Numbered from the stretch's first letter, positions 16,089 through 25,759 are shown. The stretch: 64,000 nucleotides of DNA from Paenibacillus sp. FSL H8-0079 (GCF_037991315.1 NZ_CP150300.1:558001-622000), one strand, 5' to 3'. Made by a program: numbers and translations. The notes: a model not told the origin generated them from the sequence alone.

Positions 16089-18041
16089 ATGAATATACAT
16101 ACAACAAATATGAATCAGGTAATAAGCAAGTCCAATATTGCAGCCACGACCATTTTCATGACAGGGAGCACAGGTTTTATTGGCAAAGAAACGGTCAAAC
16201 AACTCACGCAGGGAGGCGCACAATTGCTCTTGCTGGTTCGTTCGGAACAGCGAGCCAGAACTGTGCTGAAGGCTTATGGAGTGAAGGATTTCGACCGGAT
16301 TACCTTTATTAAAGGTGATTTGTCCATTTCGGGTCTTGGCCTTACCGCACCAGATTGGGAGCGTGCTCTTGAAGCGAATGTGATCATTCATGCGGGAGGA
16401 ACGATGGACGTCACTTTGGAACGAAAAGTAGCCGAGCAGATATTCATGAACGGGGCCAGAGAAGTGGCACAGCTAGCGCAGGAAATCCACCGTACTCATG
16501 GATTGAGACACTTTATCCACGTTGTTGGTTATATGAGTCCTTATGGAGAGCGGAATGAACAGGGGAATTATCTACAGGTTAAGCATGTGGATAACAATGA
16601 AAGTGCGTATGAAGAGATGAAGTTTCATGCCGATCTGCATATTCGCGAGCATGCAGAGAAGCATCACTATCCCTTATCCGTTGTGAATCCGAGTACAGTG
16701 GTTGGACCGCGTCCCACCGGTGTAACCGAGCAAATGGGTGGGATTGGGCTGCTCATTCAGGCGATTCAGAAAGGACTTATGCCGGTAGTGCCGGGAGGTT
16801 CATCCTATTGGTTACCACTTGTGGAGAATGACATTGTTGCACGGACGCTTATTTTCTTATCCAGGGAAACCGCTCCAGTCGGAGGAACTTATCCACTGTT
16901 GGCGCGGAAGGAAGACAGTCCCAATATGAAGGAACTGTTGCAACTTCTAGCGCAGCAATTGGACGTACCCAAGCCCAAAGGGGCTGTGCCACTACCATGG
17001 ATTCAATGGATCATGAAATCAGGGGGCACACGCATCAGTGGTGTTCCAGCGGAGTCGGTTGCTTTTATTACCAACAGGTCATTCCCGGTTGAAGAGACGG
17101 AGGCTCTGTTCACACGTATGGGACAATCTTGGCCGGACATCAGGGAACAGCTTCCGCTGGTTACAGCCGATCTGGATTATCGTTTTCGTTATACGCCGTT
17201 ACCTGAGAGTTTTCCGACAGACTATATTCGGTCGCGGAGCGGAAATATGGCTATGCTTGGTTGGGAGGGTGAGGGCGAGCCTTGGATTATTGTACATGGT
17301 TTGCTCCAATCTGCCGATGAGATGTTACCTTTGGGACAACAGCTTAGGGAACAGACCGGGAACCCGGTATGGCTAATCGATCTTGCTGGATTCGGACGGT
17401 CCCCCGTGCATCAGGGAGATGAAGCATTTGAAGGTCAGGTGGAGGCATTGCTTCAGGCGCTTGGTGAGTTTGAAGGTCCGGTGAAGCTGGTTGGTCATTC
17501 GATCGGTGCAGCTATTGCAGCTGCGGCACAGATGCGTAGTGGGCGGACAGACATTCGGCTGGGATTGCTTCAGCCAGTCGCTAACAATTCGAATCCGAAC
17601 GTACTGAGATGGATTTCCCGTTTGCCAAGAGGTGTGATGCGCTCCATGCTGCGTGGCAAAACGGAAAAAAGTTGGAACCGGATGTTCAGTGCATATAGCG
17701 GCGTAGGTGACAGCAGTGTTATGGCTCATACCATCGGCAAGAGAATACGCTCCAGCCTCCAATCCCCTCGCATTGCAGGAGCACATGCGGACTTGTTACG
17801 GTGGATCCATTCGGGTCAGAGGAAAGGCGCCAGATCAACGTTGTGGGCGAAAATGGAAAGTCAGCATTATGCCAAGAATGTATTAGTTGTATGGGCCAAT
17901 CAAGATCAGGAATATCACTATCCCCAGGATATGAAATCACAGGTCAAACGCATAGATGTGCCCTATGGGCATTACTTTCCGACGTTTCAATATAAGGAAA
18001 CAGCAGCGATCCTCACCGAATGGTCTAATAACTTGAGATGA
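16089..18041 (+). CDS. Fusion of NAD(P)-dependent extended SDR / thioester-reductase-like domain and alpha/beta hydrolase
   Basis: 650 residues. Residues 20-370 are an extended SDR: MTGSTGFIGKETV (nucleotide loop at 26-32), IHAGGTMDVT, and the domain style of carboxylic-acid or fatty-acyl reductases (NAD-binding type 4). The active-site tyrosine lies in the region HVVGYMSPYGE followed by SAYEEMKFHAD. Residues 385-650 are an alpha/beta hydrolase: VHGLLQSADEM (oxyanion HG), LVGHSIGAAIAAA (nucleophile elbow, Ser about 470) and a late PYGHYFPTFQ with the probable catalytic His. The fusion suggests that an ester or thioester is cleaved and its product reduced or oxidised by one protein. Substrate unknown. 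Controlled by the upstream TetR operator; AAGGAG supports the start. Confidence 0.8.
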   Translation: MNIHTTNMNQVISKSNIAATTIFMTGSTGFIGKETVKQLTQGGAQLLLLVRSEQRARTVLKAYGVKDFDRITFIKGDLSISGLGLTAPDWERALEANVIIHAGGTMDVTLERKVAEQIFMNGAREVAQLAQEIHRTHGLRHFIHVVGYMSPYGERNEQGNYLQVKHVDNNESAYEEMKFHADLHIREHAEKHHYPLSVVNPSTVVGPRPTGVTEQMGGIGLLIQAIQKGLMPVVPGGSSYWLPLVENDIVARTLIFLSRETAPVGGTYPLLARKEDSPNMKELLQLLAQQLDVPKPKGAVPLPWIQWIMKSGGTRISGVPAESVAFITNRSFPVEETEALFTRMGQSWPDIREQLPLVTADLDYRFRYTPLPESFPTDYIRSRSGNMAMLGWEGEGEPWIIVHGLLQSADEMLPLGQQLREQTGNPVWLIDLAGFGRSPVHQGDEAFEGQVEALLQALGEFEGPVKLVGHSIGAAIAAAAQMRSGRTDIRLGLLQPVANNSNPNVLRWISRLPRGVMRSMLRGKTEKSWNRMFSAYSGVGDSSVMAHTIGKRIRSSLQSPRIAGAHADLLRWIHSGQRKGARSTLWAKMESQHYAKNVLVVWANQDQEYHYPQDMKSQVKRIDVPYGHYFPTFQYKETAAILTEWSNNLR

Positions 18042-18135
18042 GTCCAGATTCGGACATGCAGGATTCTCATACCAACTGTCGAAAGGGTCAAGTCGAGTTG
18101 TGAAGAGATGAACCATAGACAGGAGAGATGAATGT

Positions 18136-19083
18136 ATGAGTCAGCAACGTGTGGAGATTAGTAAAAATGTATTAACAGAGTGTCTGGGACTACGTAGCGG
18201 AGAGAATCTGGTGGTTGTCGCAGACGATATGAAACGGGATTTGGCAGAATCCATCTATGAGGCAGGCAAAGCTCTTGGAGCAGAATCAGTCCTCTTAATC
18301 ATGGAGGAACGCAGCAGATCCGGCGAAGAGCCGCCTGCCCCAATTGCAAAGGCCATGATTGAGGCGGACGTAGCCGTGTGTGTAACGAAATATTCAGTAA
18401 CACATACCCAGGCACGCAAAAAAGCCGCTGCTTCAGGGACCCGAGTGGCAACCATGCCTGGCATGACAGAGGATATGTTTGTGAACGGAGCCATTACAGC
18501 TGAATATTCGCAAGTAAAGGCGTTGACCGAGAAGGTAACGGCTCTATTAACCGCAGGTCGCCATGTGCGAATAGAGAAGCAGGGCCATAGTCTTTCCTTT
18601 TCCATTGAAGATCGTAACGGTGTACCAAGCACAGGTATGTATTTGAACCCTGGTGAATCGGGCAACTTGCCGTCAGGAGAAGCTTATATTGCTCCTGTTG
18701 AGGGCAAGGGCGAGGGCAGTATTGTTGTAGATGGTTCCGTTGCTGGAATTGGGGCACTCCGTGAACCGATGTTATTAGCTGTTAGTGAAGGACGGTTGGT
18801 GTCAGCTGAGGGACCAGATGGGGCTCAATTACTGGAAACGCTTGGTGAGGGCGATGGTCGTTTTCTCGGCGAATTCGGGATCGGTACCAATAACAAGGCA
18901 CGAATCACGGGTGTGGTGCTGGAAGATGAGAAGGTGTACGGCACAATTCATGTGGCCTTTGGCAGCAATAACACATTTGGTGGAACGATTGCCGCGGGTG
19001 TTCATATTGATGCAGTTGTGCAAAAGCCGGACGTGTACATCGATGACAAGCTGATCATGCGTCAGGGTGAATTGGTCGAATAA
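18136..19083 (+). CDS. M29-like aminopeptidase / NicX-type metalloprotein
   Basis: 315 residues, shorter than AmpS/AmpT M29 aminopeptidases (about 410). It belongs to the group annotated aminopeptidase or 2,5-dihydroxypyridine dioxygenase-like. Candidate metal ligands are in LGEFGIGTN (Glu), IHVAFGSN (His) and AAGVHIDAVV (HxD), in the order seen in that superfamily. Cytosolic, no signal peptide. Whether it cleaves peptides or opens a ring cannot be decided. AGGAGAG eight bases before the ATG supports the start. It lies 94 bases after the SDR-hydrolase gene and may share its transcript, hinting at a degradation pathway. Confidence 0.75.
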   Translation: MSQQRVEISKNVLTECLGLRSGENLVVVADDMKRDLAESIYEAGKALGAESVLLIMEERSRSGEEPPAPIAKAMIEADVAVCVTKYSVTHTQARKKAAASGTRVATMPGMTEDMFVNGAITAEYSQVKALTEKVTALLTAGRHVRIEKQGHSLSFSIEDRNGVPSTGMYLNPGESGNLPSGEAYIAPVEGKGEGSIVVDGSVAGIGALREPMLLAVSEGRLVSAEGPDGAQLLETLGEGDGRFLGEFGIGTNNKARITGVVLEDEKVYGTIHVAFGSNNTFGGTIAAGVHIDAVVQKPDVYIDDKLIMRQGELVE

Positions 19084-19112
19084 CTGAATAACTGCATTGA
19101 AGGCAATTGGGC

Positions 19113-19347
19113 ATGTCCACAACGTGTCCACAGTGATGGATAACTGGAGCGAAAATTCAGATTTTACGTCAGATTTACAAACAAATACACAACATGTCCA
19201 CATTAAAATAATGAATATCCACATGAAATGCTAAACATATCCACAGCATGTGTGCAATATGTGCACAACTTATCCACAAATCAGGTATAACTCATGTTTT
19301 CACTTGATAAAACAGTCCTTTTGGAGTAATAAAACGAGTTATCCACA
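19113..19347 (+). other. DnaA-box cluster (right flank of TetR locus)
   Basis: Seven same-strand matches to TTATCCACA within 235 bases: ATGTCCACA (19113-19121), GTGTCCACA (19124-19132), ATGTCCACA (19194-19202), ATATCCACA (19215-19223 and 19237-19245), and two perfect boxes (19270-19278, 19339-19347). There is no replication gene or oriC layout. Clusters like this titrate DnaA or modulate initiation in Bacillus subtilis; the same role is inferred here. The gap contains no gene. Confidence 0.7.
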
Positions 19348-19410
19348 GAAATGCCGTTTTTTTGTTCCAAGTATTTGAAAACATAGAAACAGATCCATAA
19401 ATATGGGGAT

Positions 19411-19457
19411 AAAAAAGACCAAAGATCAGCATCAAGCCGATCTTTGGTCTTTTTTTG
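19411..19457. terminator. Bidirectional terminator
   Basis: AAAAAAGACCAAAGATC pairs with GATCTTTGGTCTTTTTTT; it ends the chemoreceptor gene (-) and insulates it from the DnaA-box region. Confidence 0.85.
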
Positions 19458-19485
19458 CAACTAAAATAATGAAACTGATGTCAGG

Positions 19486-21465
19486 TTACTTACTCTCCGT
19501 ATTGAAACGACTGACTTCCAACAGTAACTGATCCGCATGATCCGATAATGCTTTGGCGGCATCTGCGATATTACCAATGGACTCGGATTGCTCCGTGGTC
19601 GAGGACGCAGCTTCTTCGGTCGAAGCTGCACTTTGCTCGGCAACTGCTGCGAGCCCGGTAATGACATCAGAGACCTGAGCAGCACCTGATTTGATACTGT
19701 TCATGCCCGAAGTAATGGAATTGATCTGATGAATAATCTCCTCAATGGACTGACGGATATTCTCAAAAGATGCTGACGTCTCTGCCATAGAGTCGGATTG
19801 GGCTGCACTATTCAATCTGAATTGCTCCAGCTCTGCTGCACTTTGCTGACCTGCAGTATTCAGATCTTTCAGCAGCTGATCGATACCCGCTACAGACTGT
19901 GAGGACTGTTCTGCTAGTTTCCGAACTTCACCCGCCACCACTGCGAATCCTCTGCCATGCTCTCCAGCACGGGCAGCTTCAATAGATGCATTCAAGGCCA
20001 GCAGATTGGTTTGGGCCGCAATATTCTGAATACTGCCCGTAATTTCGGAGATTGCTCCAATTTTGCTGAGTAGTAGTTCATTGGATGTTTCAACACGAGT
20101 CGTGGATTGTTGCCCAACTTCAGAAAGATCCATCTGGCGGCTAATAGCACTTGTGCCACTTTCCATGGCCTGAGTAACATCCAGTATCGTTTGCGAGGCT
20201 TGATGAGCCTCATCTGTAATCTGATCAATGACTTGATTAATGCCAGATACCATTTCTGCACCGGATTGGATCGATTCAGCCTGTTCACCTGCACCCTTGG
20301 CAATCTCTTCAATGACTGTGGAGATCTGACCTGCAATTTCATTGCTGCCGGAAGCTTCCTTGTACATCGTTTGAGAAGAGGCTTGTACTTGCTGTGCAGA
20401 GTGATCCACCTGTTGAATCAATTGACGCAGAGAAGTGGACATGGCATTGAAAGAAGTACCTAATTGGGCAATTTCATCTTTACCTTTGACGTCAACTTGC
20501 ACCGTAAGATCTCCTGCGGCCAATTGTTGCGCACTGTTCTTCATATTCAGCAGGGGTTTGATCGTTCTGAGCGCGAAGAAGTAGGCCAGAGCCGCCAGCA
20601 CCACGGTGAAAATAACGATAAACGCCAGATACAGCTTTCTTGTTTTGGTGAATTCCGCCAAGGCGGCAGCTTTGGAGATGGAGGTTGCTACAATCCAGTT
20701 GGTATTCGGAATTTTCTCGTAATAGATTAACTGCCGATCGTTATTATACGTATATTCGGACAATCCGCTAGGTTGATTAAGCATCGTGCCCACGATCTCT
20801 GTATAGTCACTCTGTTCAGCGAGTGGTGTATTCAATAGCTCTTGATTCGGATGTGAGAGCACAACACCCTTCTGGTCCAGCAAAAAGGTGAATCCGTTGT
20901 CTGTGTGGATCGAACTGATCTCATCCTTAATGGAATCGAGTGATATATTTTCCGATATGGCCCCTTGGAAATTCCCGTTCTCGTCATGTAGCGGCACGCC
21001 GATGAAAATGGACTGTATACCGGCTTTGGTGACATAGGCATCACTGAACGTAAGTGCGTTCGAAGCTTTGATGGCTACGTACCATGGACGCTCGCGTGCA
21101 TCAAAGGTGGCATCTGGTATGAAGCCTGCTCCGTCTAAATATGTACCGTCTTCGAGGCCGAAGTAAATGGTGGCGATATCCTCTTTGTTAGAGGCCAGTT
21201 GGAATGCTTGTAAATGTTCCATGCTGATCTCATTGAGTGGTACCGTATCATCAATGACTTTGCCCAGTGTTTCGATGACTTTGGCTTGAGTCAAAGCCCA
21301 TCCATCGACTTCTGTTACTGCTTTTTGAACTGTGCTTTGCAGCTCATTGTCTACGGATTCTGTCGCTTGCTTCTCAATCACGTACAGCGCGATATAGCTG
21401 AGCGGCGCAGCGAGCAGAATGCAGATGGTGGTGACGATGACAATGACTTTGGTTTTGAGCGTCAT
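19486..21465 (-). CDS. Methyl-accepting chemotaxis protein
   Basis: 659 residues. The N-terminal helix (about 7-30) and a second membrane segment (about 275-300) enclose a dCache-type extracellular sensor ([31 protein letters not shown] is the usual PAS-like signature). A HAMP domain follows ([26 protein letters not shown]), then the cytoplasmic signalling coiled coil with the tip [21 protein letters not shown] and [18 protein letters not shown]. It couples an external ligand, often an amino acid or organic acid, to CheA/CheW. A consensus sigma-D promoter lies directly upstream, and a CheW-like gene is divergently placed. Confidence 0.95.
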   Translation of the reverse strand: MTLKTKVIVIVTTICILLAAPLSYIALYVIEKQATESVDNELQSTVQKAVTEVDGWALTQAKVIETLGKVIDDTVPLNEISMEHLQAFQLASNKEDIATIYFGLEDGTYLDGAGFIPDATFDARERPWYVAIKASNALTFSDAYVTKAGIQSIFIGVPLHDENGNFQGAISENISLDSIKDEISSIHTDNGFTFLLDQKGVVLSHPNQELLNTPLAEQSDYTEIVGTMLNQPSGLSEYTYNNDRQLIYYEKIPNTNWIVATSISKAAALAEFTKTRKLYLAFIVIFTVVLAALAYFFALRTIKPLLNMKNSAQQLAAGDLTVQVDVKGKDEIAQLGTSFNAMSTSLRQLIQQVDHSAQQVQASSQTMYKEASGSNEIAGQISTVIEEIAKGAGEQAESIQSGAEMVSGINQVIDQITDEAHQASQTILDVTQAMESGTSAISRQMDLSEVGQQSTTRVETSNELLLSKIGAISEITGSIQNIAAQTNLLALNASIEAARAGEHGRGFAVVAGEVRKLAEQSSQSVAGIDQLLKDLNTAGQQSAAELEQFRLNSAAQSDSMAETSASFENIRQSIEEIIHQINSITSGMNSIKSGAAQVSDVITGLAAVAEQSAASTEEAASSTTEQSESIGNIADAAKALSDHADQLLLEVSRFNTESK

Positions 21466-21500
21466 GATTTTCCTCTTTTCTAATCCTGTATATACTATTT

Positions 21501-21527
21501 ATATCGGCAGTTGATGCAGTAATTTTA
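21501..21527 (-). promoter_or_regulatory. Sigma-D (flagellar/chemotaxis) promoter of the chemoreceptor gene
   Basis: On the minus strand TAAA, 15 bases, then GCCGATAT, which is the exact Bacillus sigma-D consensus; the -10 lies 36 bases before the chemoreceptor start. Confidence 0.85.
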
Positions 21528-21549
21528 TATGGCATTTAATAGGAGGTGA

Positions 21550-21717
21550 GCGGTTCAAGATCAGATTTCTTCACGGGCACAAGCAGCTACACAAGTAGCT
21601 CTTTCACCCGGCATGATCCAAGAAAATGGAACTTTGTTGAATCCGACAGGGCAAATGAGCAGAGCGGAGACAGCAACTGTAATGCAACGTTTGTTGAAGT
21701 TGGCAAAATTGATCTGA
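21550..21717 (+). pseudogene. SLH (S-layer homology) domain remnant
   Basis: An open stretch of 55 codons without a start codon, just after a TGA at 21547, ends in ENGTLLNPTGQMSRAETATVMQRLLKLAK-LI-stop. This is the end of a typical SLH domain (dG-x-nPtgxmtRaEtAtvmqRll), as found at the C-terminus of Paenibacillus surface proteins. The rest of the gene is absent; the sequence before it belongs to the chemoreceptor promoter. It is taken as a decayed gene end. Confidence 0.65.
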
Positions 21718-21721
21718 AGCC

Positions 21722-21749
21722 TAAACATTTGACTGAAAATAACCGATAC
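21722..21749 (+). promoter_or_regulatory. Possible sigma-D promoter for the CheW-like gene
   Basis: TAAA (21722-21725), 16 bases, then ACCGATAC, which matches six of eight positions of GCCGATAT. It lies 55-65 bases before the CheW-like start. Weaker than the chemoreceptor promoter, but the gene is a chemotaxis gene. Confidence 0.4.
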
Positions 21750-21816
21750 ACCAAAGTAACATCTAATGGGACGAAAGTAGTCTGATTATACGGAATGAGA
21801 GGGTATGGGGATAATT

Positions 21817-22248
21817 ATGGATGAGGGCATGCAATATATTAATTTTTCGGTAGGAGACCAGATCTTTGCACTACGAATTGATGAAGTTCATGAGATCATC
21901 AGAATGGTGCAGGTGACAACGGTCCCATTTGGAAGTCCGGAGATCCGAGGTTTTGCTTCGTTGTATGGTAAGGTCGTTTCGGTTGTGAGTCTACGTGTAT
22001 TGTTAGGCATGCCGGACCAGGAGGATACTACTTCTACACGTATTATTGTGGTGCCTTACAAAGGTGGATTTGTACCGCTGATCGTAGATATGGTCGATTC
22101 TGTCGTAAGTTATGATCGTTTCGAGGAACCTGCTGAGGAACATCGCCGTTTCATGCTTGGAGTTTTTGACAAAATCGGGTTCTGCGAAGATCATCGCGCA
22201 GGCATTTTGAACTTGGATGTATTGCTGGGCAGCTTGATCAGATCATAG
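21817..22248 (+). CDS. CheW-like chemotaxis coupling protein
   Basis: 143 residues, a single CheW domain. MQYINFSVGDQIFALRIDEVHEIIRMVQVTTVP, then IRGFASLYGKVVSVVSLRVLLG and VPLIVDMVDSVV follow the family pattern. CheW links receptors to the kinase CheA. It stands alone next to a divergent chemoreceptor, so it may be an accessory coupling protein and not the main CheW of the flagellar operon. GGGG six bases before the ATG at 21817 favours this start; the ATG at 21805 is possible. Confidence 0.85.
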   Translation: MDEGMQYINFSVGDQIFALRIDEVHEIIRMVQVTTVPFGSPEIRGFASLYGKVVSVVSLRVLLGMPDQEDTTSTRIIVVPYKGGFVPLIVDMVDSVVSYDRFEEPAEEHRRFMLGVFDKIGFCEDHRAGILNLDVLLGSLIRS

Positions 22249-22302
22249 TAATATAACGATCCGTAATTCTTTGAATATTCAGTGTTATCCTTCGTTTGAC
22301 CC

Positions 22303-22344
22303 AAATGTTCCTCATCCGCTTTTCGGGAGAAGGGACATTTTTTT
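22303..22344 (+). terminator. Terminator after the CheW-like gene
   Basis: AAATGTTCCTC and GAAGGGACATTT form a stem with an internal CCG/CGG pair, followed by a run of T. Confidence 0.75.
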
Positions 22345-22351
22345 GTGCCGC

Positions 22352-22409
22352 TAGGGCGTGTCTGAAAACTCCGAAAGATGCACTTCAGCGAGTTTTGAGA
22401 CATGCCCTA
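22352..22409. repeat. 58-bp MITE-like inverted repeat
   Basis: TAGGGCGTGTCTGAAAACTC (22352-22371) and GAGTTTTGAGACATGCCCTA (22390-22409) are inverted copies agreeing at 18 of 20 positions around an 18-nt centre. It contains no gene and no T tract. It resembles paired ends of a small non-autonomous mobile element or a solo insertion-sequence remnant. Confidence 0.55.
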
Positions 22410-22509
22410 ACCATCGAAATATCCACTTTTTGTGGGTAAATGTTTTTAAATCCGGTCATTTTCGTATATGATGGAGAGTAACAATGCGAAGGGATGACGG
22501 GAGACTTTA

Positions 22510-25500
22510 ATGATGCAATCGCTGTATGGAGTATGGCTTGGTGACGTATTTTTTTGTTTTTCCGGTGAAACATCGGAACCACGTGTGGATGCATGGAGCC
22601 ACGTGGTAAGAAGGTTGAATTTTGGCGACGGGGGTCGTCTGTTTCAGCCTGCCGCTCTGCGTCTTGCGGAGCTGCGCTGGCCGAATCCGCTGAGGAACAC
22701 GGCTGAAGCCAAGAACACGAAGCGGCGTCAGCTGCTGGGACGCACATTGGAAGGATTGGCAGTCTCGCCCAAGGATGCCTTCAGGCTGCTGCTACAATGG
22801 GATGACCGTTTGTTAAATGCAGCTGGAATTCAGGTTGGAGAAGAAATGCGTTACTGGATCAAGGCGGCGCAGTTCACACAGGAGCTGCTGTTGCGGGGAG
22901 CAATTGCTCCATCGGCTGAATTCGCAGCAAAGACCGGCGCAAGGCGACGGACCGGACAAGAGACATTGACGGGAGTATGGCGGCCACGCTTGGAGCAGGA
23001 GGAGGACATCGAACGATTCCGCGATCTTGCTGAAGCGATGCCTCCCATTGGTTTGGCTGCTCCCGGAGCCTATGCTTCATTGGAACCGGAAACGCGTGAA
23101 GAAGCAGGGGCGGCGGTATTATTTTCATTCATGAGTGGAATGATTCATGCTGTAGTGACAAGTGAACTGGAAGGGATGGACAGTGAACTGTCCCGATACC
23201 GCACTCCTTATCGACGCGGATCTTCGCCAGTAGCTGAGTTATGGTGGAACAGTCTGATCTCGATGTTCCGTCCTGTAACGGTGCAAGGTCCGACCGACGA
23301 CATGACAGCATTTATTCATACGTTGCAAGAAGCTGGTGGAACGACGATGCCGATCGTGGGAGCCGAAGAAATGGCGCCTGCTGAAGGCCAATTGAAGCTG
23401 GTACTCCGCTTGGAGCCGCCACTGGGCGAACATGAAACGATCTGGGGAATAAGCTTTTGGGTAGACAGTGAGCAGGAAACGAGCCTGAGGTTGCCTGTAC
23501 GCACCGTCTGGGCACATCCAGAGCGTGATCTAGACCGGGGGAAAGTGTTATATACCTCGGCGGCAGAACAGTTGTTGATGGCACTCGGGCATGCAGCAGA
23601 ACTGGCACCTGAGCTGGAGACGGCGCTACTCACCGCTCGTCCAGAGGGAATCAAACTGGAGCAGCAGGGTTTCTTTGAATTCCTTACGCATGCCGTTCCG
23701 CGTCTGCAAAAAGCCGGGATAACCGTTCTCATGCCTTCCAAATGGAGTCGTGCCGGTAAACGTCGTGCGGGACTGCGTCTGCAGATGTTGAATCGGGGAA
23801 ATGAGCGGTTGCCTGGAGCTACATCGGCCCTTGGCATGGAACAATTGGTTGCTTTCAAGGCGGAGCCTATGCTGGATGGTAAACCAGTCACGGCCGAGGA
23901 ACTTGCAGCACTGGCTGAATCCACAGTCCCGTATGTCATGTTCCGCGGTGAATGGATTGAAGTGGATACGAAAGAGATTCGCCAAGTCCTGCGTTATATG
24001 AAAAAAGAAGAAGAACAATATATGCCTCTTTCCGAATGGCTGCATCTGGCCGCGGATGAAGGGGAAGATTCCGCATGGAAGGGGCTATCCGTCTTTGGTG
24101 CAGAATCTGATGGGTTGCTCGCTTTCCTGCTTGATGGACAGGTGCTTCGCAGCATTGAACCTCGTCAGGTTCCGGCAGAATTGCATGGTGAATTGCGTCC
24201 TTATCAGGAACGGGGATACCAATGGTTATCCGCTATGCGTGAGTTGGGCTTTGGCGTATGTCTCGCGGACGATATGGGACTTGGGAAGACCATTCAGGTA
24301 ATTACCTGTCTGCTGGACCGAAAACATGAGGAACGGCAGGCAGCCGAAGAGGAAGCGCGTGAGAATGACATGCTGAACGAAGCAGATGATTCATTCACGG
24401 CGGCTGAGCACACGAATGTGCAACCCGTTCATCTGCCTGCGCTCATTGTGTGTCCAACCTCGTTGCTTGGGAACTGGCAGCGTGAACTGAAACGGTTTGC
24501 CCCGGATCTGTCGCTGTACATTCACCATGGCGGACAACGGTTGCACGGGACCGAATTTCAGGCAGAAGCGCAGACGCATGACATTGTACTCACGACCTAT
24601 CATCTGGCAGGCAGAGATGGGCCAGATCTGGCTTCGCTGCACTGGTCCACCATCGTGCTGGATGAGGCTCAATATATTAAGAACTACCGTACCAAACAAG
24701 CGCAAAGTGTGATGCGTCTGTCTACACTTCATCGTATTGCGATGACAGGAACACCAGTAGAGAACCGACTGAGCGAACTCTGGTCCATTTTCCAGTTCCT
24801 CAATCCGGGGTATCTGGGCACAGCTTCATCGTTCCGGCAGCGGTATACGGGGCTCGGCCCATCCGAAGAAAATGCAGCATCCTTGCGTGAGCTTCATCGA
24901 TTGGTATCTCCGTTTATGCTGCGCAGGCTGAAAAGTGATCCGGATATTCGCAAGGATCTGCCAGAGAAGCTTGAACTGAAATCCTATTGTTCTCTAACGC
25001 CAGAGCAGACGGTGTTGTATCAACGTGTGGTGGACGATCTCATGGGTGGTTTGGACGGCAGAAACGGTATTGCCCGGAAGGGGATTGTTCTGTCCTCTCT
25101 GACCAAGCTCAAGCAGATCTGTGATCATCCGGTGCTGGCGGACAGCAATCGGAAAGACCACGGTAAGGCCGAGGCATCTGGTAAGATGGAACGTTTGCTT
25201 GAACTGCTGGATGCCATCCGTGATAACGGGGAATCTGCCCTGATCTTCACGCAGTATGTTGCCATGGGAGATCTGTTAGTGTCGAGGTTGAAACAGCGAT
25301 ACGAGGAAGAACCGTATTTCCTGCATGGCGGTGTATCGAAGTCGCAAAGAGACGATATGGTGGAGACTTTCCAAAAAGGAGAGGGACCGTCCATGTTTGT
25401 TCTATCTCTTCGTGCCGGAGGTGTAGGTCTGAATCTGACACGCGCGAGTCACGTGGTCCACTATGATCGGTGGTGGAATCCCGCGGTCGAGAATCAGGCG

Positions 25501-25713
25501 ACGGATCGTGTATTCCGAATTGGGCAGAATCGCAACGTGCAGGTGCACAAGCTGATCTGTCAGGGAACGCTGGAGGAACGGATTGATGAGCTGATTGAGA
25601 GCAAGAAGGCACTTTCCGAGCAGGTCGTTGGTTCAGGTGAGAACTGGCTGACCGAGATGTCGGATGATGAGCTGCGTGGCCTGATCTCGCTTCAGGGAGA
25701 GACGTGGCTGTGA
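22510..25713 (+). CDS. SNF2-family DEAD/DEAH box helicase
   Basis: 1067 residues. The first 540 residues are the SNF2-helicase-associated region found in bacterial members. The helicase core has motif I ADDMGLGKTIQV (about 586-597), motif II VLDEAQYIKN (about 716-725), MTGTPVENRLSELWSIFQFLNPG, and the C-terminal helicase lobe with FTQYVAMGDLL, FLHGGVSKSQRD, LSLRAGGVGLNLTRASHVVHYDRWWNPAVENQATDRVFRIGQ. Such enzymes translocate on DNA using ATP and move or strip bound proteins. The next gene encodes a SWIM-finger protein, the usual partner. GGGAG before the ATG supports the start. Confidence 0.93.
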   Translation: MMQSLYGVWLGDVFFCFSGETSEPRVDAWSHVVRRLNFGDGGRLFQPAALRLAELRWPNPLRNTAEAKNTKRRQLLGRTLEGLAVSPKDAFRLLLQWDDRLLNAAGIQVGEEMRYWIKAAQFTQELLLRGAIAPSAEFAAKTGARRRTGQETLTGVWRPRLEQEEDIERFRDLAEAMPPIGLAAPGAYASLEPETREEAGAAVLFSFMSGMIHAVVTSELEGMDSELSRYRTPYRRGSSPVAELWWNSLISMFRPVTVQGPTDDMTAFIHTLQEAGGTTMPIVGAEEMAPAEGQLKLVLRLEPPLGEHETIWGISFWVDSEQETSLRLPVRTVWAHPERDLDRGKVLYTSAAEQLLMALGHAAELAPELETALLTARPEGIKLEQQGFFEFLTHAVPRLQKAGITVLMPSKWSRAGKRRAGLRLQMLNRGNERLPGATSALGMEQLVAFKAEPMLDGKPVTAEELAALAESTVPYVMFRGEWIEVDTKEIRQVLRYMKKEEEQYMPLSEWLHLAADEGEDSAWKGLSVFGAESDGLLAFLLDGQVLRSIEPRQVPAELHGELRPYQERGYQWLSAMRELGFGVCLADDMGLGKTIQVITCLLDRKHEERQAAEEEARENDMLNEADDSFTAAEHTNVQPVHLPALIVCPTSLLGNWQRELKRFAPDLSLYIHHGGQRLHGTEFQAEAQTHDIVLTTYHLAGRDGPDLASLHWSTIVLDEAQYIKNYRTKQAQSVMRLSTLHRIAMTGTPVENRLSELWSIFQFLNPGYLGTASSFRQRYTGLGPSEENAASLRELHRLVSPFMLRRLKSDPDIRKDLPEKLELKSYCSLTPEQTVLYQRVVDDLMGGLDGRNGIARKGIVLSSLTKLKQICDHPVLADSNRKDHGKAEASGKMERLLELLDAIRDNGESALIFTQYVAMGDLLVSRLKQRYEEEPYFLHGGVSKSQRDDMVETFQKGEGPSMFVLSLRAGGVGLNLTRASHVVHYDRWWNPAVENQATDRVFRIGQNRNVQVHKLICQGTLEERIDELIESKKALSEQVVGSGENWLTEMSDDELRGLISLQGETWL

Positions 25714-25759
25714 CCTTGAAATATCAGGAGAATATAGATGTTGAGAAAGGGGGATTGTT

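Noticed and set aside
19113..19347. Chromosomal replication origin
   Set aside because: DnaA boxes are present but there is no dnaA, dnaN, recF or clear AT-rich unwinding region next to them.
21546..21785. 79-residue frame starting at a GTG after AGGAGG
   Set aside because: The GTG directly abuts the AGGAGG and the product is low-complexity; another frame over the same bases gives a clear SLH motif.
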